From contig NZ_RZJR01000006.1 in assembly GCF_003990975.1 (NCBI RefSeq), positions 358,550 to 422,549 on the forward strand: a stretch of DNA of 64,000 nt. The letters are read 5' to 3'. The notes beneath the pieces are model-generated. The model saw only the letters and a list, made by a program, of their open reading frames with translations. It ran no database searches and was not told the origin of the DNA. This DNA is from Cohnella sp. AR92 (GTDB taxonomy: Bacteria; Bacillota; Bacilli; Paenibacillales; Paenibacillaceae). Position numbers and translations under genes: made by a program. Positions 8,264-17,880 of this stretch are shown piece by piece. Numbering within the stretch: position 1 is the first letter of the stretch; each line of letters begins with the position of its first letter.

Positions 8264-8716
8264 ATGGCAACTAACCAATTACTAAGGATGGACAATGTCG
8301 GAATCGTTGTCGAATCCCTTGATGAGGCCATCTCCTTCTTCGAGGAGGTAGGCTTGAAGCTGGAAGGTCGTGCTACTGTCGAAGGTGAATGGGCGGGTCG
8401 CGTAACCGGGCTGGGCTCGCAGCGCGTAGAGATCGCAATGATGGTTACCCCGGATGGGCACAGCCGACTTGAACTTTCGCGATTTGTCACCCCGTCTCCT
8501 GTCTCGGATCACCGAACGGCTCCCGTCAATGCCCTCGGTTATCTTCGCGTCATGTTCACCGTGGAAGACATTGACGAAATGGTATCCAGGCTCTCAAAGC
8601 TTGGCGCGCAGGTCGTTGGGGAAGTGGTTCAGTACGAGGACTCGTATCGGCTCTGCTATATTCGCGGGAATGAAGGACTTCTAATCGGTTTGGCGCAGCA
8701 GCTCGGGAAAAAATAA
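8264..8716 (+). CDS. VOC (glyoxalase/bleomycin-resistance fold) protein
   Basis: A 150-residue member of the vicinal oxygen chelate superfamily. It has the N-terminal MDNVGIVVESLDEAISFFEE half and a second half (YLRVMFTVEDIDEMVSRL...) ending in GLLIGLAQQL. The metal-ligand pattern is not clearly conserved, so it may be an enzyme or a binding protein. AAGGAG precedes the ATG. It is monocistronic, with a terminator 30 nt downstream. The substrate is unknown. Confidence 0.82.
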   Translation: MATNQLLRMDNVGIVVESLDEAISFFEEVGLKLEGRATVEGEWAGRVTGLGSQRVEIAMMVTPDGHSRLELSRFVTPSPVSDHRTAPVNALGYLRVMFTVEDIDEMVSRLSKLGAQVVGEVVQYEDSYRLCYIRGNEGLLIGLAQQLGKK

Positions 8717-8743
8717 GTTCCGAGGGACGAGTTAGCTAACTCA

Positions 8744-8773
8744 AAAAGCCGCCCCTTCAACGAGGCGGCTTAC
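8744..8773. terminator. Bidirectional terminator between convergent genes
   Basis: Stem AAGCCGCC/GGCGGCTT with A-rich and T-rich flanks; it can serve the VOC gene on the plus strand and the coiled-coil gene on the minus strand (five T residues on that side). Confidence 0.75.
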
Positions 8774-8806
8774 TTATCGAACCCGATTCGGATGGGATGA
8801 TTCCCG

Positions 8807-9766
8807 TTATCGATTCTCGATCAATTCCTTATAGCTTCCATCCAGCCCCGCGATCTCCAGCTCCAGCCTCTTCCGCTCATCCGCCAGCCGCTCTAGCTGA
8901 ACCTTCACTTCGACTACGCCTCGGTCTACCTTCCTCAACGCATCGTTGATTCGCCCTTGAACGACCCAATCCGTGATGAAACCGTCGAAGAAGTAATCCG
9001 CGAATGTCAGGAAGCCGCTCATCTCCACGTCGCCGGCGCCCGTTCGCCAGTTCAAGTCGGCCAATTCCCGTTCGAAGGCTCTCAGGGAGGATTGGGCTTG
9101 CTGCATCTGCGCCCTGGCCGCGTCGATTCGGCTATGCTTGACCGCCGTTGAGATCGCGCCTCCGCCGAGCATGTCGTACGTGCCCCAATTCCGCGCGGAA
9201 CGAAGCTTATCTTGGGCGCCAGTCAGCTTGCTATACGCTCTGGAGCCGGCGTCTTCCGCTTCTGCCGTCTCCCTAAGGCGAGCGCGCAGCGTTCCCGCTT
9301 CGTTGGAGAGGCGTTCCAGCTCCTTCTCGGTCTCCTCGTCGAACAGGCGTATCCAACCTTTTTTCTTCGCGAGCAGCTCTTCGAATTCGAGCTCCGCATT
9401 CGTGACTTCGGCATACAGCCTGCTTGCTTCCTCATGCTCCGATTCCAGCGACGCAAGCGCCGATAAAGCCGAATCCAGCTTAAGCGCCGCTTCGGCGGCT
9501 TCTTTCTCCTCGCGCTCAAGCTTCTCCTCCAGCTGGCCGATCAGCTTGTACCATGCCCGCGGGAGCGAAGCGTTCGTCAGCGTCTCGACGTCGGCTTGCT
9601 CCTCGTTCGCGGCCGACCGGCATTGCTGCACAACGGCTTGCTGACGGGAAATTTGGGTCTCCAGTTCGGACAATCGGCGTTGTCGCTTCTCCTTTAACTG
9701 TCTTTTCTCCCTGCATGCCGCCAATTGTTCGTTCCATTCGAGAAGCTGCGTCCTCGCTTGATCCAT
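8807..9766 (-). CDS. Conserved coiled-coil protein of unknown function
   Basis: A 319-residue hydrophilic protein. Residues 1-180 are rich in Glu, Lys, Arg, Leu and Ala in heptad-like runs, predicting a long coiled coil. A central loop NWGTYDMLGGGAISTAVKHS (near residue 208) looks like the conserved core of the family. A second short coiled coil ends the protein. No signal peptide or membrane segment. The start at 9766 has GAGGAG ten bases upstream, better than an ATG 21 nt earlier. Role unknown; possibly a structural or DNA-associated protein. Confidence 0.75.
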   Translation of the reverse strand: MDQARTQLLEWNEQLAACREKRQLKEKRQRRLSELETQISRQQAVVQQCRSAANEEQADVETLTNASLPRAWYKLIGQLEEKLEREEKEAAEAALKLDSALSALASLESEHEEASRLYAEVTNAELEFEELLAKKKGWIRLFDEETEKELERLSNEAGTLRARLRETAEAEDAGSRAYSKLTGAQDKLRSARNWGTYDMLGGGAISTAVKHSRIDAARAQMQQAQSSLRAFERELADLNWRTGAGDVEMSGFLTFADYFFDGFITDWVVQGRINDALRKVDRGVVEVKVQLERLADERKRLELEIAGLDGSYKELIENR

Positions 9767-9848
9767 TCCCGTCTCTCTCCTCTTCATCCGCTATTTTCCA
9801 TATCTTCTCTATATATAACGTCTGAAGAGAGCTTTTGGTTGTCATTTA

Positions 9849-10784
9849 TTACGAAATCGCCGGGATCAGCCCCGCTATCTGGTCCATCGCCCGCTTCATC
9901 TGTTTGTTGTCTACGTGCGTATAGATCTGCGTCGTCTCGATGCTCGAATGCCCGAGCAGTTCCTGCAGCGTGCGGATATCCGTTCCGCGGCGGATCTGCA
10001 TCGTCGCGAACGAATGGCGCAGCTTATGGCAGCTCAGCTTCGTATCCCGCAAGGCCGGCAGCTGTTCGGCGAGTCGATGCAGCGTCTCTTCCGCAATCGA
10101 CTGAATGCGGCGAATCGACAGCCTTCTGCCGAACTGGGAGATGAAGAACGCCTTCTCTTTGCTCTGCCGCGGCTCTCTTCTATCCGACAGGGATTGCCGA
10201 AGCAGCTCGGCCAACGGTTCCGGGAGCGGCACCAACCGCCACTTGCGGCCTTTGCCCAGAATGCGGAGCAAGCCGTCCTCCCCGAGATCCGTCGCGTTCA
10301 GCCGGTGTACCTCTCCTACCCGTAAGCCCGCGTACGCCATGAGCAGCAGAATCGCCAGGTTGCGCGAGCGATATTTGCCGTCCACCAGCTCGACCATCTC
10401 GCGAAGCTGATCTTCCTCCAGGTACGCGGGAATCCGATTCTTCTCCTGCTTCGACTTCGCGACGGCCGCGGCCGGATTTTCCTTCAACACTTCCAATTCG
10501 ATCAATGCTTTATACAAGGAACGAATCGACGACAGCTTGCGGTTGCGAGCTTCATCCCCGGCTCCGCTCTCCCTGCACTCGGACAGATACAACATGAGTT
10601 CGATTTTGCCCGTGTCCGCCAACGCTTTGGGATAGATCGATCGAAGGTAGCCTCTCGCGTCGTTTAGATAAGCCCTTTGAGTAGCCGAGGTCATCCCCCG
10701 GTTCTTCATCCAGAGGAGGAACAATCGAAGCTCTTTCTCGTACTGCTCTTCCAATTCGTTCTTCATGACGTTCGACATGCCCAT
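9849..10784 (-). CDS. Tyrosine recombinase, XerC/XerD-like
   Basis: A 311-residue site-specific recombinase. The N-terminal SAM-like DNA-binding domain (residues 12-105) is followed by the catalytic domain with all expected residues visible: Arg155 (AGLRVGEV), Lys178 (GKGRK), His253-x2-Arg256 (HKLRHSFAT), His279 (LLGHSS) and nucleophile Tyr288 (IYTHV). AGGAGG precedes the ATG. It could be a chromosomal Xer protein or a lone integrase; no phage or integron genes surround it, and no attachment site or dif-like sequence was recognised nearby. Confidence 0.88.
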   Translation of the reverse strand: MGMSNVMKNELEEQYEKELRLFLLWMKNRGMTSATQRAYLNDARGYLRSIYPKALADTGKIELMLYLSECRESGAGDEARNRKLSSIRSLYKALIELEVLKENPAAAVAKSKQEKNRIPAYLEEDQLREMVELVDGKYRSRNLAILLLMAYAGLRVGEVHRLNATDLGEDGLLRILGKGRKWRLVPLPEPLAELLRQSLSDRREPRQSKEKAFFISQFGRRLSIRRIQSIAEETLHRLAEQLPALRDTKLSCHKLRHSFATMQIRRGTDIRTLQELLGHSSIETTQIYTHVDNKQMKRAMDQIAGLIPAIS

Positions 10785-10887
10785 GCTGCGCCTCCTGATG
10801 TGAACAAAGTCCTTCTATCCTATCAAAAAAACGGCTTAGAATTCAAATAGCGTGAAATTCATATTTCGCGCCATTTTTTTTGCGCGT

Positions 10888-11295
10888 TTACGCAACGGGA
10901 TAACTGCTTAAGAAGGAGAAGGAATGCGCCATCTTTCTAGCGAAACCCAGCGGAGGTTCGACCGATTGAATGTGCATGTAATAGATCGAAGGCGTCATGT
11001 ACAACCAGTGATTGTGCAAGGCGCTGACGATCAGCCCTTGCTGGATAACCGAATGCATAAAGCGGGGAATCTCTTCGCCCAGCACCGCTATCTCGGCCAA
11101 GCATAAGGCATTGCCGCTGGCATCCAGCGCTTCGAATGAGATTTCCGCCGGTACGACGGATTTGCTCGGTCTTCCTTGCACGGTAACCTTGAGATTGCGG
11201 TTCAAGGAGATCGAACAAGCTTCCTGGTCAACGGTGCTCTTGGCATGGAAAATAGCAGCGAATTGTTCGCAAACCGATAACAGGTTGTTGTCCAT
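10888..11295 (-). CDS. DUF1259 (LppY/LpqO-like) family protein
   Basis: A 135-residue protein whose C-terminal half carries the DUF1259 hallmark: LIVSALHNHWL followed by IYYMHIQ. The family usually has two such repeats; here there is one. No signal peptide is visible. Start 11295 is chosen for spacing to AGAGGGAG; an ATG 9 nt upstream is too close to it. The function of the family is not established. Confidence 0.7.
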   Translation of the reverse strand: MDNNLLSVCEQFAAIFHAKSTVDQEACSISLNRNLKVTVQGRPSKSVVPAEISFEALDASGNALCLAEIAVLGEEIPRFMHSVIQQGLIVSALHNHWLYMTPSIYYMHIQSVEPPLGFARKMAHSFSFLSSYPVA

Positions 11296-11385
11296 ATCAG
11301 GCATTCTCCCTCTGCTCGTCAAAAGATGCCTATAAGTATTCAAGGAGGGTTAGGATTATGCGGGCATGACGCGAATATATAGAAA

Positions 11386-11412
11386 CAAAAAAACCGCGCT
11401 TGCGCGCGGCTT
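11386..11412 (-). terminator. Terminator downstream of the EamA transporter
   Basis: Minus-strand hairpin CCGCGC-GCAA-GCGCGG followed by seven T residues. Confidence 0.8.
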
Positions 11413-11515
11413 CAATAAAATCGATCTATGGATCGAACGATGCAATCGAAGAATGTCGTCGAACCATGCAGTCGGTTGTTATTCTCGGGGGTGCTGCAGG
11501 TCCGCAGCTAACCGT

Positions 11516-12463
11516 CTAGGCCGATAAAGAATTTCTATGGCCCGACGACAGCCTGCGGCTCAGCTCCGGAATGGCGACCCCGATCAGGACCAGCGCGACG
11601 CCTCCCCATTGCAAGAGGCTGATGCTCTCATGCAAGGCAACCGCCGACATGGAGACCGTTACCGGCAGCTCTACCGAGCCCAAGATCCCCGCCAAGCCGT
11701 TGCTGATTCGCGGAACTCCGATCGCGAACAGGGCCGGCGGAATGAAGGAACCGAATAACCCGAGCGCCAGACCGAACAGCAGCAGCTCCCCCGTCATAGT
11801 CCCGTTGAACAAGTAGACCGGCGGATGAAGGATGAGCACGCCGAGCATCGAGCCGGTAATCATCCAAGCCGTTCTCTCTGCCGGTTCCGCGGTCACGACC
11901 GCTTTGCCGCTCACCAGAATAAAGAGCGAGTAGGTGACGGCCGACAGAAGGCCGAGCATGATGCCGAATCGGCTGAACTCGTCGACCCCCTTCTCCAGCA
12001 GGCCTGCCGCCAGCGCGGTTCCGCCGAGCAGCACCGCCAGCGTCAGAAAGACGGAGACTCCCGGCCTTCTGCGGCGCATGACCGATTCGATCAGGACACC
12101 GATCCAGGTAAATTGGAACAACAGGATAATGGCAAGGGAAGCCGACACGTGATGCAGCGCTTCGCCGTAAGCCAGGCTCGTGCACGTCGACGGGAGACCG
12201 CACAAGAGAAGAATCCCCCGCTGCTTCCAGGTTAAAGATGATGAAGTGGGCTGGGCTTTTCTCCCCTTGACGCGGCTTGCTCTCCAAGCTCGAATCGTTC
12301 TCAACAGCCATGCCCATCCCCAGCAGAGGCAGACACCCAGCATCAATTGCGTTCCTATGACTTGAGGCATCGAATAGCCTTCATTATATGCATGTACCGT
12401 AATCGTCGATAGAACTCCATAACTTGCCGCACCGAGCAGTACAGATAATCCGTCGTATCTCAT
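11516..12463 (-). CDS. EamA/DMT family transporter
   Basis: A 315-residue inner-membrane protein with about ten hydrophobic segments arranged as two EamA repeats (roughly residues 5-140 and 165-305), typical of drug/metabolite exporters. The linker between repeats is Arg-rich (SVMRRRRPG). Start 12463 follows AGAAGG; a longer reading frame upstream has no RBS. The substrate is unknown. Transcribed alone. Confidence 0.85.
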   Translation of the reverse strand: MRYDGLSVLLGAASYGVLSTITVHAYNEGYSMPQVIGTQLMLGVCLCWGWAWLLRTIRAWRASRVKGRKAQPTSSSLTWKQRGILLLCGLPSTCTSLAYGEALHHVSASLAIILLFQFTWIGVLIESVMRRRRPGVSVFLTLAVLLGGTALAAGLLEKGVDEFSRFGIMLGLLSAVTYSLFILVSGKAVVTAEPAERTAWMITGSMLGVLILHPPVYLFNGTMTGELLLFGLALGLFGSFIPPALFAIGVPRISNGLAGILGSVELPVTVSMSAVALHESISLLQWGGVALVLIGVAIPELSRRLSSGHRNSLSA

Positions 12464-12609
12464 CGTTGCCTTCTCCCTATCTGCGCGTGAAGCCGTCAAG
12501 CAACCGTACAGCCTTTTAAATAACTTCCGAACCTTCGCCATCTTACAATGGAATCCAGGGGGAGTCAATCCGACCTTACTCGCAGATCTCCAAACGCGGC
12601 TGGTCCGAA

Positions 12610-12639
12610 TTGACAAACGCCTTCAAGAAGTCTTATGAT
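12610..12639 (+). promoter_or_regulatory. Likely sigma-A promoter of greA
   Basis: Consensus TTGACA (12610-12615), 18-nt spacer, TATGAT (12634-12639), about 70 nt upstream of greA. Confidence 0.6.
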
Positions 12640-12709
12640 TATAGTTCATTGAACAGCTGAACGGGATGCTCATTGAACCAATCGAGAATACGACGAAGGA
12701 GTTGTACCC

Positions 12710-13177
12710 ATGTCTAACGAAGAAGTCATCCTCACTCCGGAAGGCAAAGAGAAGCTCGAACAGGAGCTTGAAGAGCTTAAGACGGTCAAGCGCAAGGAGC
12801 TCGCCGCCCGAATCAAGACAGCCATCAGCTACGGCGACTTGAAGGAGAACAGCGAGTACCACTCCGCGAAGGAAGATCAAGCGTTCATGGAGACGCGCAT
12901 TCTGACGATAGAAGGCATGCTTCGCAAAGCCCGTATCGTTCAGACGGTCAACGACAATCGCATTCAGGTGGGAACGACGGTCGTTCTGCATGACGTGGAG
13001 ATGAACGAGAAGGTCGAATACAAGATCGTGGGCACTGCGGAAGCGGATGCCATGGAGAACAAGATCTCCTATGAGAGCCCGATGGGCGTAGCCCTCATCG
13101 GCAAGTCGGCCGGGGACAAGGTTGTCGTCAATGCTCCGGTTGGCGAGATCGAGTTCAAGGTACTTGAGATTAAATAA
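12710..13177 (+). CDS. greA: Transcription elongation factor GreA
   Basis: Binds RNA polymerase in the secondary channel and stimulates cleavage of backtracked transcripts. The 155-residue product has the N-terminal antiparallel coiled coil with the acidic tip DLKENSEYHSAKEDQ (residues 44-58) and the C-terminal FKBP-like domain (SYESPMGVALIGKSAGD). Length is typical (157-160 aa). AAGGAG lies upstream of the ATG. Own promoter and strong terminator. Confidence 0.96.
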   Translation: MSNEEVILTPEGKEKLEQELEELKTVKRKELAARIKTAISYGDLKENSEYHSAKEDQAFMETRILTIEGMLRKARIVQTVNDNRIQVGTTVVLHDVEMNEKVEYKIVGTAEADAMENKISYESPMGVALIGKSAGDKVVVNAPVGEIEFKVLEIK

Positions 13178-13198
13178 AGAACGAAACAGAATGACAAC

Positions 13199-13254
13199 AA
13201 AGGCAGTCCATTCGGTCGCTCGGAACCGATTGGACTGCCTTTTCGGTTTTTTGC
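13199..13254. terminator. greA terminator
   Basis: Stem AAGGCAGTCCA/TGGACTGCCTT with an inner CGGT/ACCG pair, followed by TTTTCGGTTTTTT. It may also serve the convergent MBL-fold gene. Confidence 0.88.
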
Positions 13255-13281
13255 CATTCTGCACGTCAAAATGCGATTGCG

Positions 13282-14364
13282 TTATACGATCCGAGTCTGA
13301 GTCGGCCCGTCCGCCGTTCCGCTTCTGCCGGTATGGGTAGCAGGGTCCTGCCACCAGTCGGCCTCCCTGCCCCACTCCGTCTCGGCTTCCGAATCCCGAT
13401 CCAGGTACACCGTCTCTCCGATCTTCGGAATCCGTACGGGGACCCCTAGCTTCTCCGCTTCGGCGGACACCCTTCTCGCCGGATCGTTCCAATCGTGCAG
13501 GGCCAAAGTGAAGGCTCCCCAATGAACCGGCAGCAGCACGCCCCCCTGTACGTCGCGATGGGCCTGAACCGTCTCCTCCGGGAGCATATGGACGCCGCGC
13601 CAACGCTCATCGTATTGCCCGCATTCCATGATGGCCAGCTCGAACGGGCCGTGCTGGCGGCCGATTCTCTCGAAATGGGGTCCGTAGCCGCCGTCTCCGC
13701 TGTAGAACAGCTTCCTCTCCTCCGATTGAATGACCCAAGAGCACCAGAGAGTAGAATCCCGATCGAACAGCCCTCTTCCCGAGAAATGCCGGGCGGGAGT
13801 GCAAACGAAGCGAATGCCTTGCACGTTGCGCTCCTCTCCCCAATCCAGCTCGATGACCGCATCGGCCGAAGCCCCCCGCTTCCGGATTCGCTTGCCGACT
13901 CCCGTCGGTACGAGGAATACGCCGGTCTTCGGAACCAGCCTGCGGATCGAAGACGAGTCCAGATGATCGTAATGGTCGTGGGACAGCAGAACGATATCGA
14001 TGGGCGGCAGCTCTTCGATCGAGATCGGCAGCTTCACGCTGTAACGCCGATTGCGGGAGAACGGAACCGGCGAAGGATTGTTGCCCAGCATCGGATCGAT
14101 CAGGATCGTCTTGCCGCCTATCTGAAGCAAGGACGCCGAATGGCCGAACCAGACGACCTTGTCCTTGCCGTCGCGCAGGGTTGCCGGAGCGAGCGGTACG
14201 ACCGGAAGCGGCTGCTTCGGCCTTCTCAACGTTCCGGAAGCAAGGAATGCCCGCAGCAACGACACCATGTCGCCGGCGCCCATCTTCATCTTCGCGGAGA
14301 TCTCATTCTGGAATTTGCCGCTCCGGGCACGGCGGGACTTGTTCCAATCCTGCGTCTCGTTCAT
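13282..14364 (-). CDS. Metallo-beta-lactamase-fold hydrolase (NAPE-PLD/UlaG-like)
   Basis: A 360-residue predicted metal-dependent hydrolase. The core motif LLSHDHYDHLD lies near residue 127, followed by further ligands in TPARHFSGRG, YSGDGGYGPH and PVHWGAF, a complete dinuclear site. The LIDPMLGNNPSPVPF segment and N-terminal extension resemble bacterial proteins related to N-acyl-phosphatidylethanolamine phospholipase D. GAGGAG lies ten bases before the ATG. No signal peptide. The substrate is not predictable; a lipid-type phosphodiester is one possibility. Confidence 0.85.
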   Translation of the reverse strand: MNETQDWNKSRRARSGKFQNEISAKMKMGAGDMVSLLRAFLASGTLRRPKQPLPVVPLAPATLRDGKDKVVWFGHSASLLQIGGKTILIDPMLGNNPSPVPFSRNRRYSVKLPISIEELPPIDIVLLSHDHYDHLDSSSIRRLVPKTGVFLVPTGVGKRIRKRGASADAVIELDWGEERNVQGIRFVCTPARHFSGRGLFDRDSTLWCSWVIQSEERKLFYSGDGGYGPHFERIGRQHGPFELAIMECGQYDERWRGVHMLPEETVQAHRDVQGGVLLPVHWGAFTLALHDWNDPARRVSAEAEKLGVPVRIPKIGETVYLDRDSEAETEWGREADWWQDPATHTGRSGTADGPTQTRIV

Positions 14365-14538
14365 GGTTCCGCACTCCTCTCCGTTGTTAGCGATAGTCTA
14401 ATCCGTCTTCTTCTCCCTGTCAAACGGGCGTTCGGCTCGTCGGCTCCAAGAGTCGGCTTCGCCCTGGTTTTATGGTACGATGGATAGAGATAAACGGGGA
14501 AAATGGATCCGGTACGCGGTTTGGAAAGGAAATCATCT

Positions 14539-17500
14539 ATGCCTTCAACTCTATCAACCAAAGAAATCAAACAGCTGTGCGGACGGTTGTCCTATGAGCG
14601 CGGTCAGGCTTACCTGCGGGACGGACAAGTCTTCCTGCACCGATATGACGAGAACGGCGCCCGGTATGAAGCCGCCGTCCAGGCGAATAAGACCTATGAA
14701 GTGGTCGTCGAGCTGGGCGGACGCGGAGACGCCGCCGTTGTCGGCGCCCGATGCAGCTGCCCTTCATTGGAATCCTATCGGCAATACTGCTCGCATATCG
14801 CCGCCGTTCTGCTCGGGATCGCGGAGCTTAACCGGGGGAACGCAGCCAAGCCTGCCGCAACGCGGCTGGCTGCGGAGTCCGAGGAGGCGAGAAACTTGGA
14901 ACGGTCAAGAAGCCATCTTTCTTCCAATGACTCCGGCCATGACCTGGATGAGCGGGTTTTGCGGCTGTTCTTGCCCAAGACGCCGGCGCCGGGCAGCCGC
15001 GCTTCCGTCGTTCGGGAAGCGCGCCGCTTATGGAACGTGGAATTCGCGGTTCGTCCGGTCGCATACGGAATCTCGGATCCTCAGTGGCTGTTCGGCCTGG
15101 AGTTGAAGCTGGGAGAGACAAAGAGTTCCTCCGTGCCTAACATTCGGGAATTCCTGGGGTTCTATGAGCGGTCCGAACGTTATTCTTTCGCGAGAAACGC
15201 GGAGTATGATCCGCTGCTTCATGCGTTCGCGCCGGTGGACGATGATATTCTTCGCCTTCTCGTTCGCGTTGCGGCGAATGAAAGAACGATACAAGCGACG
15301 GCGCCGGCCGTCGCCACGCGCATGCAAGCCAAGAGCGACGAACGGGTCTTGCCGGTCCCTCCCGTCTATTGGAAGGAGCTTGAGCCTCTGCTGGTCGCCG
15401 CCGCCCGCGTTCGCCTGATTACGCAAGATGGCGAAGTCGAAGGGCTAGCCGTCGAAGAGAGCCCTGTTCCCCTTCGCTTCGAATTCGATGAGAGCGGCGC
15501 GCAAGGCCAGTACGAGCTGCGCGCCGCAGGCTTGGACAAGCTTCAAGTCATGGAAGCCTATGGCCTCGCGATCTCGGGCGGCAAGCTTCTGAAGCTGCCC
15601 GAAGCGGAATGCCGCCAGCTGCATGAACTTAAGCGACTGGTCGGCGACCGCTCCGAGGAGACGGTGCCTATCTCCGCCGATTCGCTGGAGAGCTTCGTGG
15701 AGCATGCGGTGCCCGGCCTGATGAAGCTGGGGACGGTTGTCGTCGCACCGGCACTATCCGAGAGAATGACCCGACGACCGCTCAAGGCTAAACTCTATCT
15801 CGACCGCGTGAGGGACCGGCTCCTCGCCGCTCTGGAATTCCACTACGGCGACATCGTCGTGAATCCCGTGGAAGCCCGGGAGCGTCAGCGCCATTCGGAT
15901 CGGATACTCATCCGGGAAGGCGCCAAGGAACGCGAGATTCTGGAATGGATGAACGGCAGCGGCTTCGCGATGACGGAGAGCGGCTACATCATGACGGATG
16001 AAGAGCTCGAATACGACTTCCTGTACCATCGGCTTCCGAAGCTGGAGAAGCTGGCCCAAGTGTACGCGACGACCGCGGTAAAGCTAAGGCTTCACTCCGG
16101 CCCTTCTCCGATTACGGTCAAGGTTGACCGGGAAGAGAGAACGAACTGGCTCGAATTCCGCTTCGAGCTGGACGGCATCCGCGAATCGGAGCTGCGCGAG
16201 ATCGTCAAAGCGCTGGAGGAGAAGCGCAAGTATTACCGGCTTCCGCAAGGCTCCCTCCTCTCGTTGGAGAGTCCCTCTCTCCAAGAAGTCATGGAGCTGC
16301 TTAACGCGGCAGCCATCCGCTCGAACGAATGGCACGGGGCGAAGGCGCGCGTACCGCTCTCCCGCGCCCTCCTCTTGTCCGACGCCGCGGACAGGAATCG
16401 CGGAACGGTCGAGCTCGGCAAGGAAGTGCGGAAGCTGCTAGCGAACATGCGTCATCCCGACCATCTCGAGCATAAGGTGCCGGAGTCGATCGCTTCCGTG
16501 CTTCGCGACTATCAGACATACGGCTATCACTGGATGAAGACGCTCGCTCATTATCACTTCGGCGGCATCCTGGCGGACGAGATGGGTCTCGGCAAGACGA
16601 TCCAGAGCATCGCGTATCTCGTCTCCGCGCTTCCCGAGATTCGGGAGTCCGGCATGCCGGCGCTCGTCGTCTGCCCGGCCTCCCTTGTCTATAACTGGCG
16701 CAACGAGCTGCGCCGTTTCGCGCCCGAAGCGCGAGCCGTCATCGTCGACGGAGACGAGGCGCAGAGAATCGGGCTCCTGAGGAGTTCGCCCGACGGCGCG
16801 CCCGATATTCTGATTACGTCCTACCCGCTTCTGCGCAGGGACATTGCCCGTTATCGGGACAGGACGTTCCATACGCTGATCCTCGACGAGGCTCAGAACT
16901 TCAAGAACGAATCGACGCAGACGGCTCGCGCGGTGAAGAGCTTGTCCGCGAGCTATCGATTCGCCTTGACGGGAACGCCGATCGAGAACTCGTTAAACGA
17001 GCTCTGGTCCATCATGGACGCCGTGTTTCCGGATTTATTCGGCGATAAGAACCGTTACTTCGAGCTGCCGCCGAGCGAGATCTCCCGCCGTCTTCGCCCC
17101 TTCCTGCTTCGCCGCCTGAAGCGGGACGTTCTGCGCGACTTGCCGGAGAAGATCGAGTCCGAGCATGCCTCGGAGCTGCTGCCCGAACAGAAAAAGCTCT
17201 ATATCGCTTATTTGGCCGAGCTTCGCGAGGAAACGGTTAAACGCTTGAAGGATAAGGATCATCGGGCCAACCGGATCCGGATTCTTGCCGGCCTGACGCG
17301 CTTGCGGCAGCTCTGCTGCCACCCCGCCCTGTTCGTCCCGGGCTACCGCGGCGGCTCCGCCAAGCTGGAGCAGCTGCTGGAGCTGATCGAAGAAGGACTT
17401 AGCTCCGGCAGGCGGATTCTGATCTTCTCCCAATTCACGAAGATGCTCGATCTCATCGGGAAGGAGCTCACTTACCGGGCGTATCCGTACTTCCGCTTGG

Positions 17501-17871
17501 ACGGCTCGACGCCGCCGGCCGAACGCGTCGAGCTGAGCGAGCGCTTCAACGCGGGCGAGAATTCCCTCTTCCTCGTCTCGCTCAAGGCGGGAGGAACCGG
17601 GCTGAACCTGACGGGAGCCGACACGGTCATTCTCTACGATCTGTGGTGGAACCCGGCCGTCGAAGCCCAAGCGACGGATCGCGCCCATCGAATCGGCCAG
17701 AAGAACGTCGTTCAAGTCATCCGCATGGTCGCGGAAGGCACGATCGAGGAGAAAATGGCCGAGCTGCAGAAGCGCAAATTAGGCCTGATCGACGAGGTTC
17801 TGGAAACTTCCGGGGGCGAGTCCTTCTCTTCCCTGACCGACGAAGAGCTGATCGAACTGCTGCAAGCTTGA
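14539..17871 (+). CDS. SNF2-family helicase with N-terminal SWIM zinc finger
   Basis: A 1110-residue DNA translocase. A SWIM zinc finger (CSCPS...YCSHIAAVLL, residues about 73-95) leads a long central region, then the SNF2 motor: Walker A DEMGLGKTIQ (about 678), DEAQ box (about 782), SAT-equivalent LTGTPIENSLNELWS, and the C-terminal helicase block ending ATDRAHRIGQ (about 1049). Such proteins remodel protein-DNA complexes; the cellular role in Firmicutes is poorly defined. Start 14539 has AAAGGA at good spacing. It ends 9 nt from the convergent PQQ-like gene. All motor motifs are intact. Confidence 0.93.
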   Translation: MPSTLSTKEIKQLCGRLSYERGQAYLRDGQVFLHRYDENGARYEAAVQANKTYEVVVELGGRGDAAVVGARCSCPSLESYRQYCSHIAAVLLGIAELNRGNAAKPAATRLAAESEEARNLERSRSHLSSNDSGHDLDERVLRLFLPKTPAPGSRASVVREARRLWNVEFAVRPVAYGISDPQWLFGLELKLGETKSSSVPNIREFLGFYERSERYSFARNAEYDPLLHAFAPVDDDILRLLVRVAANERTIQATAPAVATRMQAKSDERVLPVPPVYWKELEPLLVAAARVRLITQDGEVEGLAVEESPVPLRFEFDESGAQGQYELRAAGLDKLQVMEAYGLAISGGKLLKLPEAECRQLHELKRLVGDRSEETVPISADSLESFVEHAVPGLMKLGTVVVAPALSERMTRRPLKAKLYLDRVRDRLLAALEFHYGDIVVNPVEARERQRHSDRILIREGAKEREILEWMNGSGFAMTESGYIMTDEELEYDFLYHRLPKLEKLAQVYATTAVKLRLHSGPSPITVKVDREERTNWLEFRFELDGIRESELREIVKALEEKRKYYRLPQGSLLSLESPSLQEVMELLNAAAIRSNEWHGAKARVPLSRALLLSDAADRNRGTVELGKEVRKLLANMRHPDHLEHKVPESIASVLRDYQTYGYHWMKTLAHYHFGGILADEMGLGKTIQSIAYLVSALPEIRESGMPALVVCPASLVYNWRNELRRFAPEARAVIVDGDEAQRIGLLRSSPDGAPDILITSYPLLRRDIARYRDRTFHTLILDEAQNFKNESTQTARAVKSLSASYRFALTGTPIENSLNELWSIMDAVFPDLFGDKNRYFELPPSEISRRLRPFLLRRLKRDVLRDLPEKIESEHASELLPEQKKLYIAYLAELREETVKRLKDKDHRANRIRILAGLTRLRQLCCHPALFVPGYRGGSAKLEQLLELIEEGLSSGRRILIFSQFTKMLDLIGKELTYRAYPYFRLDGSTPPAERVELSERFNAGENSLFLVSLKAGGTGLNLTGADTVILYDLWWNPAVEAQATDRAHRIGQKNVVQVIRMVAEGTIEEKMAELQKRKLGLIDEVLETSGGESFSSLTDEELIELLQA

Positions 17872-17880
17872 GCCGCGCTC

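Noticed and set aside
9849..10784. Integrated prophage or integrative element marked by the tyrosine recombinase
   Set aside because: Neighbours on both sides are ordinary chromosomal genes; no phage structural, replication or conjugation genes and no tRNA attachment site.
12623..13603. 326-codon minus-strand frame covering greA and its terminator
   Set aside because: It runs antisense through GreA, through a strong terminator and into the neighbouring gene; a chance frame in G+C-rich DNA.
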